NCBI GenBank assembly: GCA_022410635.1
Contig: JAJVDF010000191.1
Location: 151,990 to 215,989, forward strand
DNA length: 64,000 nt
Direction of reading: 5' to 3'
Source of the DNA: Tretioscincus oriximinensis
Taxonomy: Eukaryota > Chordata > Lepidosauria > Squamata > Gymnophthalmidae
Numbering within the stretch: position 1 is the first letter of the stretch; the number at the start of each line of letters is the position of its first letter. Position numbers and translations under genes: made by a program. The notes beneath the pieces are model-generated. The model did not search any database. It was not told the origin of the DNA and saw only the letters and a list, made by a program, of their open reading frames with translations. Positions 1-63,840 of this stretch are shown one piece after another.

Positions 1-173
1 TTTATTTATTTATTCGTACTTGCATCCCGCCCTTTACCCGAAGGTCTCAGGGCAGCCAACCATAGGGTGGCACACATAGCTTTTGTGGACTTTGAGTTGA
101 TTCAACAAGTCAGAGAAGCAATCACAATCCCCTAAAGCAGTAGCCTGAAAATACCCTAAGGACATAAACCATA

Positions 174-375
174 GGCTGACCAGATGACCCCTTTTGGGGC
201 TGTGTGTATTGAAAACCCATTTTTGGGGTGCCTCCTGATTTTTTCTGAGGAAAAAAAAAATTGAAAAATAAATTGAAAAAAANTTTTTTTGAAAATATTT
301 TTCTCAGAAAAAACTGGGGGGCACCCCAAAACCGGGTTTTCAACACCCCCCCCACAAGGGATCATCTGGTCAGCC
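174..375. mobile_element. Palindromic MITE with GGCTGACCAGATGA ends, TA-flanked
   Basis: The 202-bp element starts GGCTGACCAGATGACCCC and ends with its inverted copy. The two halves pair along most of their length around an A/T-rich centre (CTGAGGAAAAA ... TTTTTCTCAGA). A TA dinucleotide flanks the left end; the right side is TG, probably a mutated TA. It is related to the copies at 55181-55377 and 14270-14387. Confidence 0.75.
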
Positions 376-584
376 TGATATACCATATATCGTTATTGAT
401 CACATGTCGTATATCGCCCTCGAAATGCAGAGTTAAAAACCTTTAGGCTAGCAATTTGAAATTTGTGGTTTCATTATTATGACACCAATTATTGATATTT
501 GTATTTATTTAATTTACACTCCTATATCGCCCCATACCCGAGATCTCAGGGCGGTTTACAGTAAAAACACAGTTAACATATTAA

Positions 585-850
585 AAACCAGCAGCATCTA
601 AAAGTAGGGAAGGGCAGTTTTCTCAGCCAAGGAACAAGCCAAAGAGAAGCGTCTCCAAGCGTTTCCTGAATGCACACAGAGATGGGGATTGACACACTTT
701 GAGAGGGAGACTATTCCATAGTCTGGGGGCTGCCACAGTGAAGTCGCTATCGTGAATTCTCACTCTCTCTGGCACTGAGGGAGGGGGCACAGCCAGGAGG
801 GCCTCCCCTGTAGATCTTAAGGCAGGGGCAGTTTGTGATTGGAGGTGCAA
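585..850 (-). mobile_element. LINE reverse-transcriptase C-terminal fragment, antisense
   Basis: A minus-strand open frame reads APRLWNSLPLKV and AFRKRLETLLF. This is the usual C-terminal motif of CR1/L2-type LINE ORF2 proteins (xWNSLPxxxxxxxSLxxFxxxLxxxLF). It is followed on the same strand by the GGGCGG tail-like motif at 485-560. It is a decayed 3' fragment. Confidence 0.65.
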
Positions 851-1082
851 TTGGTGGGCCACTGTGTGAGACATAATGCCGGCCCTCTGATCTGCTTTGG
901 CACCACGATTTCCCCCCACTTCTTTCTTTCCAGTCCCCCTTTCCTTGTGCATTTGGAGCTATATTTTGAAAAGCTCTTGGCCATCTACAGCTTGGATTAC
1001 GGAGAGGGATTTAAAGTGATGAGAGGAACAAAATCAGCCCAAATTCACATTGTTTCATTTCTCTTTCATGCCCAGGAGACTA

Positions 1083-54633
<53,551 letters not shown>

Positions 54634-54751
54634 CTAGAGAACAAACATACAGTTAGAATTAAAGTTAGATCATCTCATGGCACATTTCAACACTATAGAT
54701 AATGCTTCTAATACGGATATCACCGGGAGTTTTTCATAGGATGCAAAAAGA

Positions 54752-55043
54752 AGAAGAACTGGGATCTTATACCTCACTTTTCTCACCTTTCAAAGGGACT
54801 CAAAGCAGCTTACAAAGGTATTTTTGCCCGAAGGCTGACATTCTATCTTCCCCACCAGGCTGTGGTGGTTCCCATGTATCTACTCGCAGTCAGTTGCCAT
54901 TTCTTGCAATTCATGCTTTCGAATAGCTGGGTTGGCTAGAGCTACAAGCTAGTGGAATGTCCGACACGTCCAACACAGGGCCTTGGANCCCCATCTCTCA
55001 GGTGGGAGACGGATTCCTTAGCGACTGAGCTATCTGTGCCTGA
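54752..55043 (-). repeat. tRNA-SINE, antisense
   Basis: It runs from the (GAA)n side at AAGAAGAAGAACTGGGATC to GCGACTGAGCTATCTGTGCC; a short deletion removes part of the body before the B-box. Confidence 0.85.
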
Positions 55044-55180
55044 AGAGAGTCCTTCTTCTGTCCCTACAGACTGCCATTATCTAGTCAAAAGAAAGATCTA
55101 AAGGGGATGTTGTCCTTGGCATGTTCTTGAAAGCCCAGATTATCATTTCCAACATGGAATTATAACATGGATGGTAGATA

Positions 55181-55377
55181 GACTGACCAGATCACCCCTT
55201 TTTGGGGGGAGGGGTTTGAAAACCCGTTTTTGGGATGCTTCCCGTTTTTTTTCTGAGGAAAAAAAATTAAAACCAAAATAGAAAAAAAATTGTTTGAAAA
55301 AAATTCCCTCAGAAAAAACTGGGAGGCACTCAAAACCCGGGTTTTCAAACCCCCCAAAAGGGGTCATCTGGTCAGCC
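55181..55377. mobile_element. Palindromic MITE with GACTGACCAGAT ends, intact TA flanks
   Basis: The 197-bp element is flanked by TA (55179-55180 and 55378-55379). The halves pair around an A/T-rich centre (CTGAGGAAAAAAAATT). It is the best-preserved copy of the family at 174-375. Confidence 0.82.
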
Positions 55378-56069
55378 TAATGGTACACAATGGTTTTGCT
55401 CATTTAATGCAACTCTGAAAAGTGTTATTAATTGATTTGTCCATAGTTTAATTAGCCAACCTTGGTATACTAGGCCATCACACTCCCTCCCCCAGACAAT
55501 TCTAAACAGCTTCCAATTAAACTTCTTTTGTCTAAAATTTACTGGGTTTTTTTTAAATCAGATTGAACATTAAGCAAAAATCCAAAAATCTTGAAGGTGT
55601 ATAGGAATGATTAAAATTACAGAGAGGTTTCTCTCACCATAAGTGGAAATTATGGGAACAAATATGTTCCACATTATGACAATTTTAAAATTGTCAAAAT
55701 GTTCTGGTATGCGATGTGTGCAAACTTGGAAACGAACAAATACAAGTTTTCTTGACCACACAAAAATAAAATAAATTGAACACTATGATCCCATTTTGAG
55801 CAAAAAAAAAAAACCCCAACCAAATTCATTGCTCTTTTGTCCATACTGCAATTTCTTGTAATTAAATAAGTTTACATTCAATTCATGTTAAGAATTATGG
55901 ATAATTTGTGTATGAAGAAACAACTAAGAGACTGATCATTTGGTTCTGGAAGAAGAACAGACTTGAAAATTCTAGACACATTTTGTCATTTTCCTTGAAA
56001 ATATCCGAACTGATAACTTTAAAGATCTGTAGATAAACTACGGCACTTTGTACACATACATGTTACAGA

Positions 56070-56370
56070 GAAGAAAGAGAAGAGGAAGAAGATGGAGAAA
56101 GATCTGGCATTCGTACCCTTACATAAATTCTTACTTTCATAAAAGTACTGCTTACATAAATTCTACATAAATTCTATCTTTCCCACCAGGTTTTAATGGT
56201 GGTACTCATTAATCTAACTGAAATGCACATTACAAATCTACTGGTACATTTACTTCAAATAGCTGAGTTGGCTAGAGCTGCAGGCTATTTAAAGGCCATT
56301 CACCTCTCTCCATATCTGACACAAGGCTTTGGATCTCCTAGTTACGGATTGCGCCATTCGTGCCTACATG
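56070..56370 (-). repeat. tRNA-SINE, antisense, old
   Basis: It has CTATCTTTCCCACCAGGTTT, CAAATAGCTGAGTTGGCTAG and GCGCCATTCGTGCCTAC; diverged and with internal duplications of CATAAATTC. Confidence 0.65.
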
Positions 56371-56397
56371 AAAGAGGCCTCACTTCTCACAGCTAAA

Positions 56398-56525
56398 CAT
56401 AAAAACATAAAAGGAACCCTGCTGGATCAGGCTACAGCGCATCTAACTGAGCATCACATCTCATACATTGGCCCACCAGTTACTTCTGGGCATCTCAAGC
56501 AAAGGACCTTCACCATTTCTTGATT
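56398..56525 (-). mobile_element. LINE 3' end (ATAAGAAC family), antisense
   Basis: It has ATAAAAACATAAAAGGAACC, CTGGATCAGGCTACAGCG and GGCCCACCAGTTACTTCTG. Confidence 0.65.
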
Positions 56526-56587
56526 ATTTTTTCTTGTTAGTTCTTAAGGTGCTATGAGACCCTCCCTTGTGGAATATCTGAAGAGGT

Positions 56588-56888
56588 AGGAGGACTGGGT
56601 TCTTATACTTCGCTTTTCTCACCTTTCAAAGGGACTCAAAGTGGCTTACAAGGGTATTTTTTGCACGAAGGCTCCCATTCTATCTTCCCCACCAGGATGT
56701 GGTGGTTCCCATGTATCTACTTGCAGTCAGTTGCAATTTCTTGCAATTCTTGCTTTTGAATAGCTGGATTGGACAGAGCTACAGGCTAGTGGAAGGTGCT
56801 CAGCCCTCCCCACGTCCCACACAGGGGTTCCAAACCCCATCTCCAAGGTGAGAGACTGTTTCCTAAGTGACTGAGCCATTCGTGCCTG
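56588..56888 (-). repeat. tRNA-SINE, antisense, full length
   Basis: It runs from GGACTGGGTTCTTATACTTC to GTGACTGAGCCATTCGTGCC. Confidence 0.85.
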
Positions 56889-57064
56889 CATCAAAACAGA
56901 ACTGTCCATGGAAGCACCTGCTGCATACCTTTTTCTTGCTAACGTCTAAAGCACTAGGAAACCTTAGAGGTGTTATATTTTCTGGATCCTTTGCTATATA
57001 TCCTGGATCCTTAAGAATCAACTCATAAGGATGCGTGTGAACAAAAATCATGCGTTGAGTTTGA

Positions 57065-58100
57065 TTCAACAATACAATACAATTTATTAAATGATTAGTC
57101 CCAGGACCATATCATATAAAAAAGAGAAAAGCTAAAAATATAAATCATTAAAATATAACGCGAAGAACTTCAGGTTAAAATACATCCTTATTAAAATTCC
57201 ATCACTGATTTATCGTGGCACATATTTTAGCTTGATTCAAACTAAGCNTTTGCTTGTTCGTCTAAATCAGAGGTTCTCAAACTTATTTTGTCTACCGCCC
57301 ACTTCGAGAATTAATTATTTTCTAGCGNCCCCCCAAATTTTTTTACTTTACTACATCTTAAGACTGGCTGGATGGCGCGCACGCTTTTATATGAGGCAGC
57401 GGGCTGGCCTAGTACTTTCGAGAATGGACTAGAAACTTCTCGCTTCGCATTGGAGCTTACCGCCATCTATGGTACAGTTTGACAACTATCGGACAGGAAA
57501 TAGTTACTGTCTAGTCCCCTAGATGGCGTTACACGAGGAAACGCGCGTTAAGTGTAAAGGAGCGGTAAANTTTGTGTTAAAAGCAAAAAAACATTTTTAA
57601 ATTAGCCATCGCCCCCCTAAACCGCTTCAACGCCCTCCAATCTTCTCTGTGCCCTTCACTGCCCCCCTATAGGCCTCCAGCGCCCACAAGGGGGCGTTAT
57701 CGCCCACTTTGAGAAAGACTGGACTAAATGAATAAATATTTGAGACACAATTTCCTTTTTTAACCTATGGAATAATACTTCTCAAGTCTTTTTCAATCTC
57801 CTCTGTCAATAATACAGGATCATTATAATTGTCCAAATAAGAATATAGCATTCCGTCTTTTATTTTAAATCTCTTTTTAAAAAGAGCAGCTTCAGACCAA
57901 ACTGCTATTTTAAATCAACCATCACCTATCTCTCGACACGCCCAGCATTTTGGGCACATTCCATGATGATTGTGTAATGATAAAAAAAGTTCCAGATTTT
58001 GTCCATATGCCAGAAAACTCAAGTAAAGAATTTCTAACGTGGTATCTTCCCAGATATGCTTTTAAGAATTATATTCTACTCTGCGAAAGCACTCAGTTTT
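57065..58100 (-). mobile_element. Old LINE, antisense, interrupted by a hAT element
   Basis: The left part (57065-57259) matches the A-rich 3' end seen at 25395-25500 (ATTAAATGATTAGTCCCAGG). The right part (57730-58100) includes CACGCCCAGCATTTTGGGCACA on the minus-strand zinc-knuckle side (TGTGCCCAAAATGCTGGGCG). The boundary to the right is uncertain. Confidence 0.5.
57268..57721. mobile_element. Non-autonomous hAT element with 8-bp target duplication
   Basis: The left terminus is CAGAGGTTCTCAAACTTATT and the right terminus reads, inverted, CAGTCTTTCTCAAAGTGGGC. The flanks GTCTAAAT (57260-57267) and GACTAAAT (57722-57729) match at seven of eight bases. The 454-bp interior has repeated CCGCCCAC / GCCCCCCTA motifs and no transposase. 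Confidence 0.82.
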
Positions 58101-58734
58101 GAGGAATTCAAAGAGTCGTCTTCGTCTGCATCGGAATTTCTAGCAAAGAAGATCTTTTAGCCCCTCAGAGATTAACAAGAAACAAAGTTAGTAACATAAA
58201 TTTTCTTCTTGTTGTGAACCAGCCCCTGAAGAACAGAAGCAAATTTCAGTCTTCCAGAAAGCCAAGACTTTACTAAAACAACACTCAGCAGGAGAGAAAG
58301 TAAAAAGGCACGGATGGCTCTTAATGAAAAATGCAACATGGCTACCACAAGATAGCACAGCTTCTGTTCCTCCATCCAACAGAGAAACTACATCCTCTGG
58401 GCTTTCCTTGGTGTATAAATTGCACCCTGGGTGCCTCCGAGTCGCAAGCATCTGCAGGTCTCTGCACGCGTGAAAATTGGATGACATTACTTCCAGGGTG
58501 GGACCGGAAATCATGTCACTCTGGGTGCCATTCCCCAAAGCAGATGCCGGAAGTGATGCCCTGGGGCACCCTTTCCAGAAAAAAGGAGAATGATATCCCT
58601 TCTGGCACATCTCGTTCAGACGGGATCTCCCCTCGGCACTGAAGCAATAATCCTTTACAGCTGGCAATACCTCCTGCAAGGACTTATCAGCCTCGAAAGG
58701 CAACGTTTGAGAGGTNGTCTGGTTGAAATGCACA

Positions 58735-59140
58735 AAGTCCTGCATGGGATGGACAGGGTGAATAGAGAAAAAATGTTTTCTCTATCACACAGCACTAGGA
58801 CCAGAGGGCCCTCCTTGAAACTGATGGGCAGAAAAGTGAGAACAGACAAAGGAAAGTATTTTTTCACCCAGAGGGTCATCGGACTGTGGAATTTACTTCC
58901 TGAAGAGGTGGTGGTAGCTAACAGCTTGGATAGCTTCAAGACAGGACTAGACAGGTTTATGGACACCAAGGGTATAAGTGGGTACTAGGATGGATGTCTG
59001 GATGTTTCCTCCGGGATGGAGCAACAGGCAGATACCACTTGCAGGGAGTCATGAATAGGGGCATATTTTGTTTTCCTCTGTTCGGACTGCCCAGGTGCAT
59101 CTGGTGGGCCTCTGTGTGAGACAGAATGCTGGACTAAATA
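58735..59140 (+). mobile_element. CR1/L2-like LINE, best-preserved ORF2 C-terminus and 3' UTR
   Basis: The plus-strand frame is open for about 80 codons: MDRVNREKMFSLSHS, GPSLKLMGRKVR, KGKYFFTQRVIGLWNLLPEE, VVVANSLDSFKTGLDRFMD, then stop. The 3' UTR follows to GACAGAATGCTGGACTAAAT. It gives the consensus for the antisense fragments in the window. Confidence 0.85.
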
Positions 59141-59159
59141 AATAAATAATCCACGTAAA

Positions 59160-59545
59160 AGTCTAATTTCTGTTGCATTTGCCTCACCAGGTTGTTATAT
59201 AAACAGGCAGGACTATTTGTATTATTCATTTACCAGGGAAAAACAGCTGTCAAACCATTATANAGGGTTGTTGTGGAAAGGCTGGGCTATTGTAGATAGT
59301 TTGGGTGAAAAATTGCAAAGATGCAATGCAAAGAAATCAGAAATTGACAGCAAACAATCCATTAGCATTTGGGCGGACGATTGTGCTTCCTCTTGAGAGC
59401 CAGCAAACAAAATGCGAAAGGGAAGAAAATCTCACTTCTCAGGAGCTGACAGAATGACAAAACTCAGAATATATTGTAAAGATAAGGACAAGGTGCATTT
59501 AAACTACTAAACTGAGAATCCGGATCATCAGGAAATTCCAGAATA
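59160..59545 (+). repeat. Dispersed repeat of unknown class (copy 2)
   Basis: Collinear with 27225-27690 (TTGCATTTGCCTCACCAGG, CCATTAGCATTTGGGCGG, CTTCCTCTTGAGAGCCAGCA, GGATCATCAGGAAA). Confidence 0.55.
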
Positions 59546-59737
59546 AACAACTATCATTGTAAAAATTCCAAAGACTGATTTTTCTTTTGGGCACTCAGTT
59601 CTGTTTCCATATTAAAGTTACTCTGCAATAATTTCTTATAGTGGAATAGTAATGTTTGAACGCAGCTCAAGTCCCCCAAAGCTTATATCACCAATTATTT
59701 TTTCTTGCTAATCACTAAGGCACTACGAGACCTCACA

Positions 59738-59945
59738 AATGGCTCAGAGGTTAAGAGACGGCCTTTCAGTCGATGGGATCCATTCTTGGTCCTGTGTCGG
59801 CCATGGAGAGGGGTGAGCACCCTTTACTGGCCTCAGCTTCAGCCAAACCAGATATTGGAAAGAAAGTAGATTTCAAGAAGATTAATAAATACCACAACTA
59901 ATATGGTGAGGAAGATACAATATACTTGTAATCAATTTGGGCACA
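59738..59945 (+). repeat. tRNA-SINE, sense, truncated tail
   Basis: The head is AAATGGCTCAGAGGTTAAGA; the body stops after ATATGGTGAGGAAGATACAA. Confidence 0.75.
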
Positions 59946-60004
59946 TTTTCATTACACACTCATTAATGAAGACTGCCCACAAAAGCCAAATTGCAAATTA
60001 TTCA

Positions 60005-60475
60005 AGAGGGGCAGGAGGAGGAGAAGAAGAAAGAGGAGGAAGAGGAGGTGAATCAGAAGGAGAAGCAAAAAGGAGGAAAAGGAGAAGGAGAAGAATTAGA
60101 AGAAGAAGCAAACAGAGAATGGGGAAAAGAAGAGAAGAAGAAGAGAAGGAGAGCCAGTTTGGTGTAGTGGTTAGAGTGTTGGACTCTTATCTAGTAGCCT
60201 CCTGGTTCGATTCTCCTATTCCTCCATGAAAGCCAGCTGGGTGACCTTGGGCTAGTCACAGTTCTTTAGAACTCTCTCAGCCCCACCTACTTCACAGGGT
60301 GTCTGTTATGGAGAAAGCAACAAAAGCTATGTGCACCACCCTTTGGTTGGCCGCCCTGAGATGATGAAGAAAAAGAAACAGAGGAAGAAGCAGAAGAAGA
60401 TGAAACAGAAGAAAAAGGAGAAGGAGAAGAAACAGAAGGAGGATGAGAAGAAGAAACAGAAGGAGCAAGAGGAGA
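60005..60475 (+). repeat. Sauria-type tRNA-SINE (60149-60360) between purine tracts
   Basis: The SINE head is GAGCCAGTTTGGTGTAGTGG with B-box GGTTCGATTCTCC; the body has GGGTGACCTTGGGCTAGTCA and the 3' end is GGTTGGCCGCCCTGAGATGA. GAA/GGA tracts flank it at 60005-60148 and 60361-60475. Confidence 0.85.
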
Positions 60476-60780
60476 ATTTGTTTCTATGCCCCGCCCTTCT
60501 CACCCAAAGGGACTCAGAGTGGCTTACAGGGTTAATTTTCGCCCAAAGGCTTCCATCTATTCTCTCTTCCCCACCAGGTTAACAGCGGCACTCATTCATC
60601 TAGTTTGCATGTAGGCTGCAATTTCACATTGCAAATCTACTATCTTTCAAATAGCTGCGTTGGCTGGAGCCAAAGGCCATTGGAAGGCACTCTCCGTGTC
60701 CGACCCAGTGCCTCAAAACCGGGTCGCTCGCTTTAAAGACCGACTCTCTAGTGACTGTGACATTTGTGAATCTATTTTTA
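60476..60780 (-). repeat. tRNA-SINE, antisense
   Basis: It runs from GTTTCTATGCCCCGCCCTTC to the diverged reverse head CTAGTGACTGTGACATTTGTG. Confidence 0.75.
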
Positions 60781-60854
60781 AAGCCTCATTGGCGTCCAGT
60801 GGGCCTCTTCCCAAATCTCCTCCACAGAAACACACCCCAGTTAAGAACAGACAA

Positions 60855-61574
60855 AACAATAACCACTACAGGCCTTTTTTTTTATTAAAAAATAATTCCT
60901 GCTTAATCAAAAAGCACCACTCCATCTCCCCAGGGTCCACCCCAACCCCAGATCTATAAGCCAACAATTGTCTGCCACAACTCAATGGCCGCCCTTGTCT
61001 CTATAAATACTCTGACATGACGGATAAAGTGCACACGAAATCCAATGGGTCTGCACAGGGAGGAAAAGGGGGGCCTCGGGGGGGGGGGTAGGTGGGTGAA
61101 AAGATCTAAGGCCCCGTTTCCTTGGCGACCAAAGCCTCGCATTAAATACATGTTAGGTTTCCCTTGCCAAATACTACAAGATTAGCCAACTAAAGCCCTT
61201 GCTTTTCTCTTTCTTAAAAGGGTTTCAACACTCAAGAACCCTCCACTGAGAGCAAGCAAACTAATGTCCCTTGGCACACAAAGCCAGGGAAGGGGGGGTT
61301 AAGGTGGACCCTGGGGGGGGGGGGGTACACGGAGGGCGGGGTGGGGAGAGGTCTATACAAAAAGGCAGCAAAAGGAAGGCCTTGTTTCCCGGTATGAAAG
61401 CCGATGCTATTGCTTAGCAACGGTCCAGGCGGCTTGACAGAATGTAGACCTTGTGTGCCGGCTTTTAGTTCTGCTCAGTAAATTACAGTTAATGCAGCTG
61501 GAGGGTGGGGGGTGGAGGAGACGTTTCCCCCCACCTCGAATCCCCCCTCCAGCCCCTCTCTTTAGGCCGTCGAC
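60855..61574 (-). other. Putative 3' UTR with poly(A) signal
   Basis: Downstream of the stop at 61575 the minus strand has no known repeat for about 690 bases. It then shows AATAAA (60881-60886) followed by a GU-rich stretch (GTAGTGGTTATTGTTTTGTC), the usual layout of a cleavage site. Long G runs near 61078 and 61311 are C runs on the coding strand. Confidence 0.45.
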
Positions 61575-61747
61575 TCAAACAAACTCCTCCCTGGCCTTGC
61601 GGAGCCGTCTCCTGGCTCCCGCCAAGGCCAGGACAAGAGGCCCAAGGCTGTGGGAACCGAACATGAAGCGGAGGAGAAAGGGGTTGCCAGCCAAGAGGAA
61701 AATGGGCACCAGAAACAAAGCGCCGAACCACGGCACGTCGTGGGCAG
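61575..61747 (-). CDS. Unidentified terminal exon, membrane-protein-like C-terminus
   Basis: A minus-strand acceptor (CTATCTGCCTGTCAG) opens a frame of 56 codons plus TGA: AHDVPWFGALFLVPIFLLAG, NPFLLRFMFGSHSLGPLVLA, LAGARRRLRKAREEFV. There is one hydrophobic segment of about 22 residues, a second weaker one, then a basic tail. Third positions are rich in G/C, as in real coding sequence. I do not recognise the protein. TNRC18 exons to the right (N-terminal) are still expected on the same strand, so this may be a nested gene, an alternative end or a mis-assembly. Confidence 0.4.
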
Positions 61748-61867
61748 CTGACAGGCAGATAGGCGTCCAAGTTTCTCTCCCAGTCTTTCCAGGGAAATGA
61801 AAAGAGAGAGAGAGGAGTGTCTCTCTCTCCCTCCATCCATTCCCAGGAGGAGGAAGGGAGGGAGAAG

Positions 61868-62085
61868 AGGAAGAAGGAGTTGGTTTTTATGCTCCACTTT
61901 TCTCAACCCGAAGGAAATCAAAGCATCTTCCATAACCTTCTGTTCCCTTCTCAACAAACACCTTGTGAAGTAGGTGGGGGCTGAGAGTACTCCTCTGAAG
62001 AACTGTGACCACTGGCTACATGGAGGAGGGCAGAATCGGATCAGGAGGCTACCAAGTAAAAAGTTCACACGCAACCTATAACACT
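61868..62085 (-). repeat. Sauria-type tRNA-SINE, antisense
   Basis: The reverse tail GTTGGTTTTTATGCTCCACT leads to the head side AAAGTTCACACGCAACCTAT; it lies about 120 bases upstream of the putative exon at 61575-61747. Confidence 0.75.
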
Positions 62086-62343
62086 ACCCAGCATGGAGAA
62101 GACACAGCTTGTAAATAAGGATGTCTACACAGGTTTTCAGATCACAACACGGAGGCCTTGTTATGACTGTACTACCTGAAAGGTATGAAGTGTCACAACA
62201 GGCACACCAGAGTGTCCCCTCAGCTCTTCAGTGGAGGTATAATACTACCCACCAACCACAGAGATACGGCCAAGTGAAGGACCCTGCAGAGGACATACTC
62301 AAGTATCAAAGTGACAATGGCTTTATGAAAGAAGCCCAATATA

Positions 62344-62601
62344 CCCTGTTCCCCTGAAAACAAGACATAGTAAAGGTTTAGCTGAATTGCCAAATACAAG
62401 GTTCCCCCCCCAAAAGTAAGACGTAGCAAAGTTTTTTGTTTGTGATGAGCTCCCCCTGGCGGCCAGAAACTGCAATACCGTTCTTTTTTTTTTTTTGTTC
62501 AACAATAAATGTGCATTCTTCTTCATGGAAAAATAAGACGTAGCGCATCATTGGGAGCAAAAATTAATATAAGACACTGTCTTACGTACGGGGAAACACG
62601 G
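62344..62601. mobile_element. TA-flanked MITE with CCGTGTTTCCCC-type ends
   Basis: The left end is CCCTGTTCCCCTGAAAACAA and the inverted right end is CCGTGTTTCCCCGTACGTAA. TA flanks both sides. Internal AAGTAAGACGTAGC and ATAAGACGTAGCGCATC are repeated. Similar AATAAGAC-rich elements are widespread in vertebrates. Confidence 0.72.
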
Positions 62602-62889
62602 TATTGATCCATCTTAAAATCAACAATACCTCCAAAGTAATGCCAAGTGTGAACTTTTGTTATTGTTGTTGTTGTGTTTTCAGCGCAATTCAAACTAAAC
62701 ACACTTTTTGCCTGGGTTGAATTTCAGCTTGTTTCTCTGAACAAGCTTTGGAAAGTTTTCAAACTTAAATCAAACCTTATACGAGCAACGCTCCTTTTCC
62801 TTAGTTCAAATCCTTAATCAGCCCTCCCTGTTTGATTTGAACCAGTTCACACCCAATCCTGTTTGGCTCACTTCTATGACATACCCATC

Positions 62890-63386
62890 CTTTTTATTTA
62901 TTTATTTACATATTTATATACTTACTTATTTACTTAAATTTACCTACTAATTTACTTACTTACTTATTTACTTACATCCTTTTTATTTATTTATTTACTT
63001 ATTTATATACTTATTTATTTATTTATTTATTTACTTGCTTATTTACTTACTAACTTATTTATTTAAATTTACTTACTTATTTACTTACTTACTTATTTAC
63101 CTATTTACTTATTTATTTATTTACTTACTTATTTACTTATTTACATACTTATTTACCTATTTACTTACTTACTTATTTAGTTATTTATTTACTTACTTAT
63201 TTACTTACTTACTTATTTACATACTTATTTACCTATTGACTTATTTATTGACTTACCTATTTACTTAGTTAGTTACTTAATTATTTACTTATTTACTTAC
63301 TTACTTATTTACTTACTTACTTACTTACTTAGTTACTTACTTATTTACTTACTTAGTTATTTACTTAGTTACTTACTTATTTACTT
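62890..63386. repeat. Very large (TTTA/CTTA)n tetranucleotide array
   Basis: About 490 bases of TTTA and CTTA units with rare variants; a further short tract is at 63702-63735. The Leu/Tyr/Phe-rich frame through it is an artefact. The reverse strand is ATAA/TAAG. Confidence 0.97.
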
Positions 63387-63732
63387 TTTTTGTATAATAT
63401 TTTTATTAATGTATATAAAGTATGACATTATGAAATACACATATATAAAATACACATTGAAATCATCCATTTCTCAATACATGTCATACAATAAAAAGAA
63501 CCCTCCACCTCACCAGAAAGTGCTCCCCCTCCCTCCCCCCCTACTTGAGGATATCCAACNCANTCTTAGGTAAATCTTTTCAAATCCAAAATCCAATATA
63601 TTGTAAATGCCGTGGGTGAATACATCTTATAAAATATCACATAGGAAATGAAGGCCCTCCATTTTTTCTCCCATGTTAAATGAAGTGTAGTTCCCAATCT
63701 TCACTTACTTACTTATTTACTTACTTATTTAC

Positions 63733-63840
63733 TTACATTTTTATACCTCCCTGTACCAGTAGTCTCAGGGCGGTTAAGAATAAAATAATAATTAACACAC
63801 TAAAAACAGCCATATCTAAAAATAGGGAAGAGACCGTAGT
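63733..63840 (-). repeat. Repeat tail motif with GTCTCAGGGCGG
   Basis: TTTTTATACCTCCCTGTACC, TCTCAGGGCGGTTAAGAATA and ACTAAAAACAGCCATATCTA match the tail units at 485-600 and 46690-46810. Confidence 0.6.

Noticed and set aside
62890..63268. Long Leu/Tyr/Phe-rich open frame resembling a membrane protein
   Set aside because: It is a translated TTTA/CTTA array.
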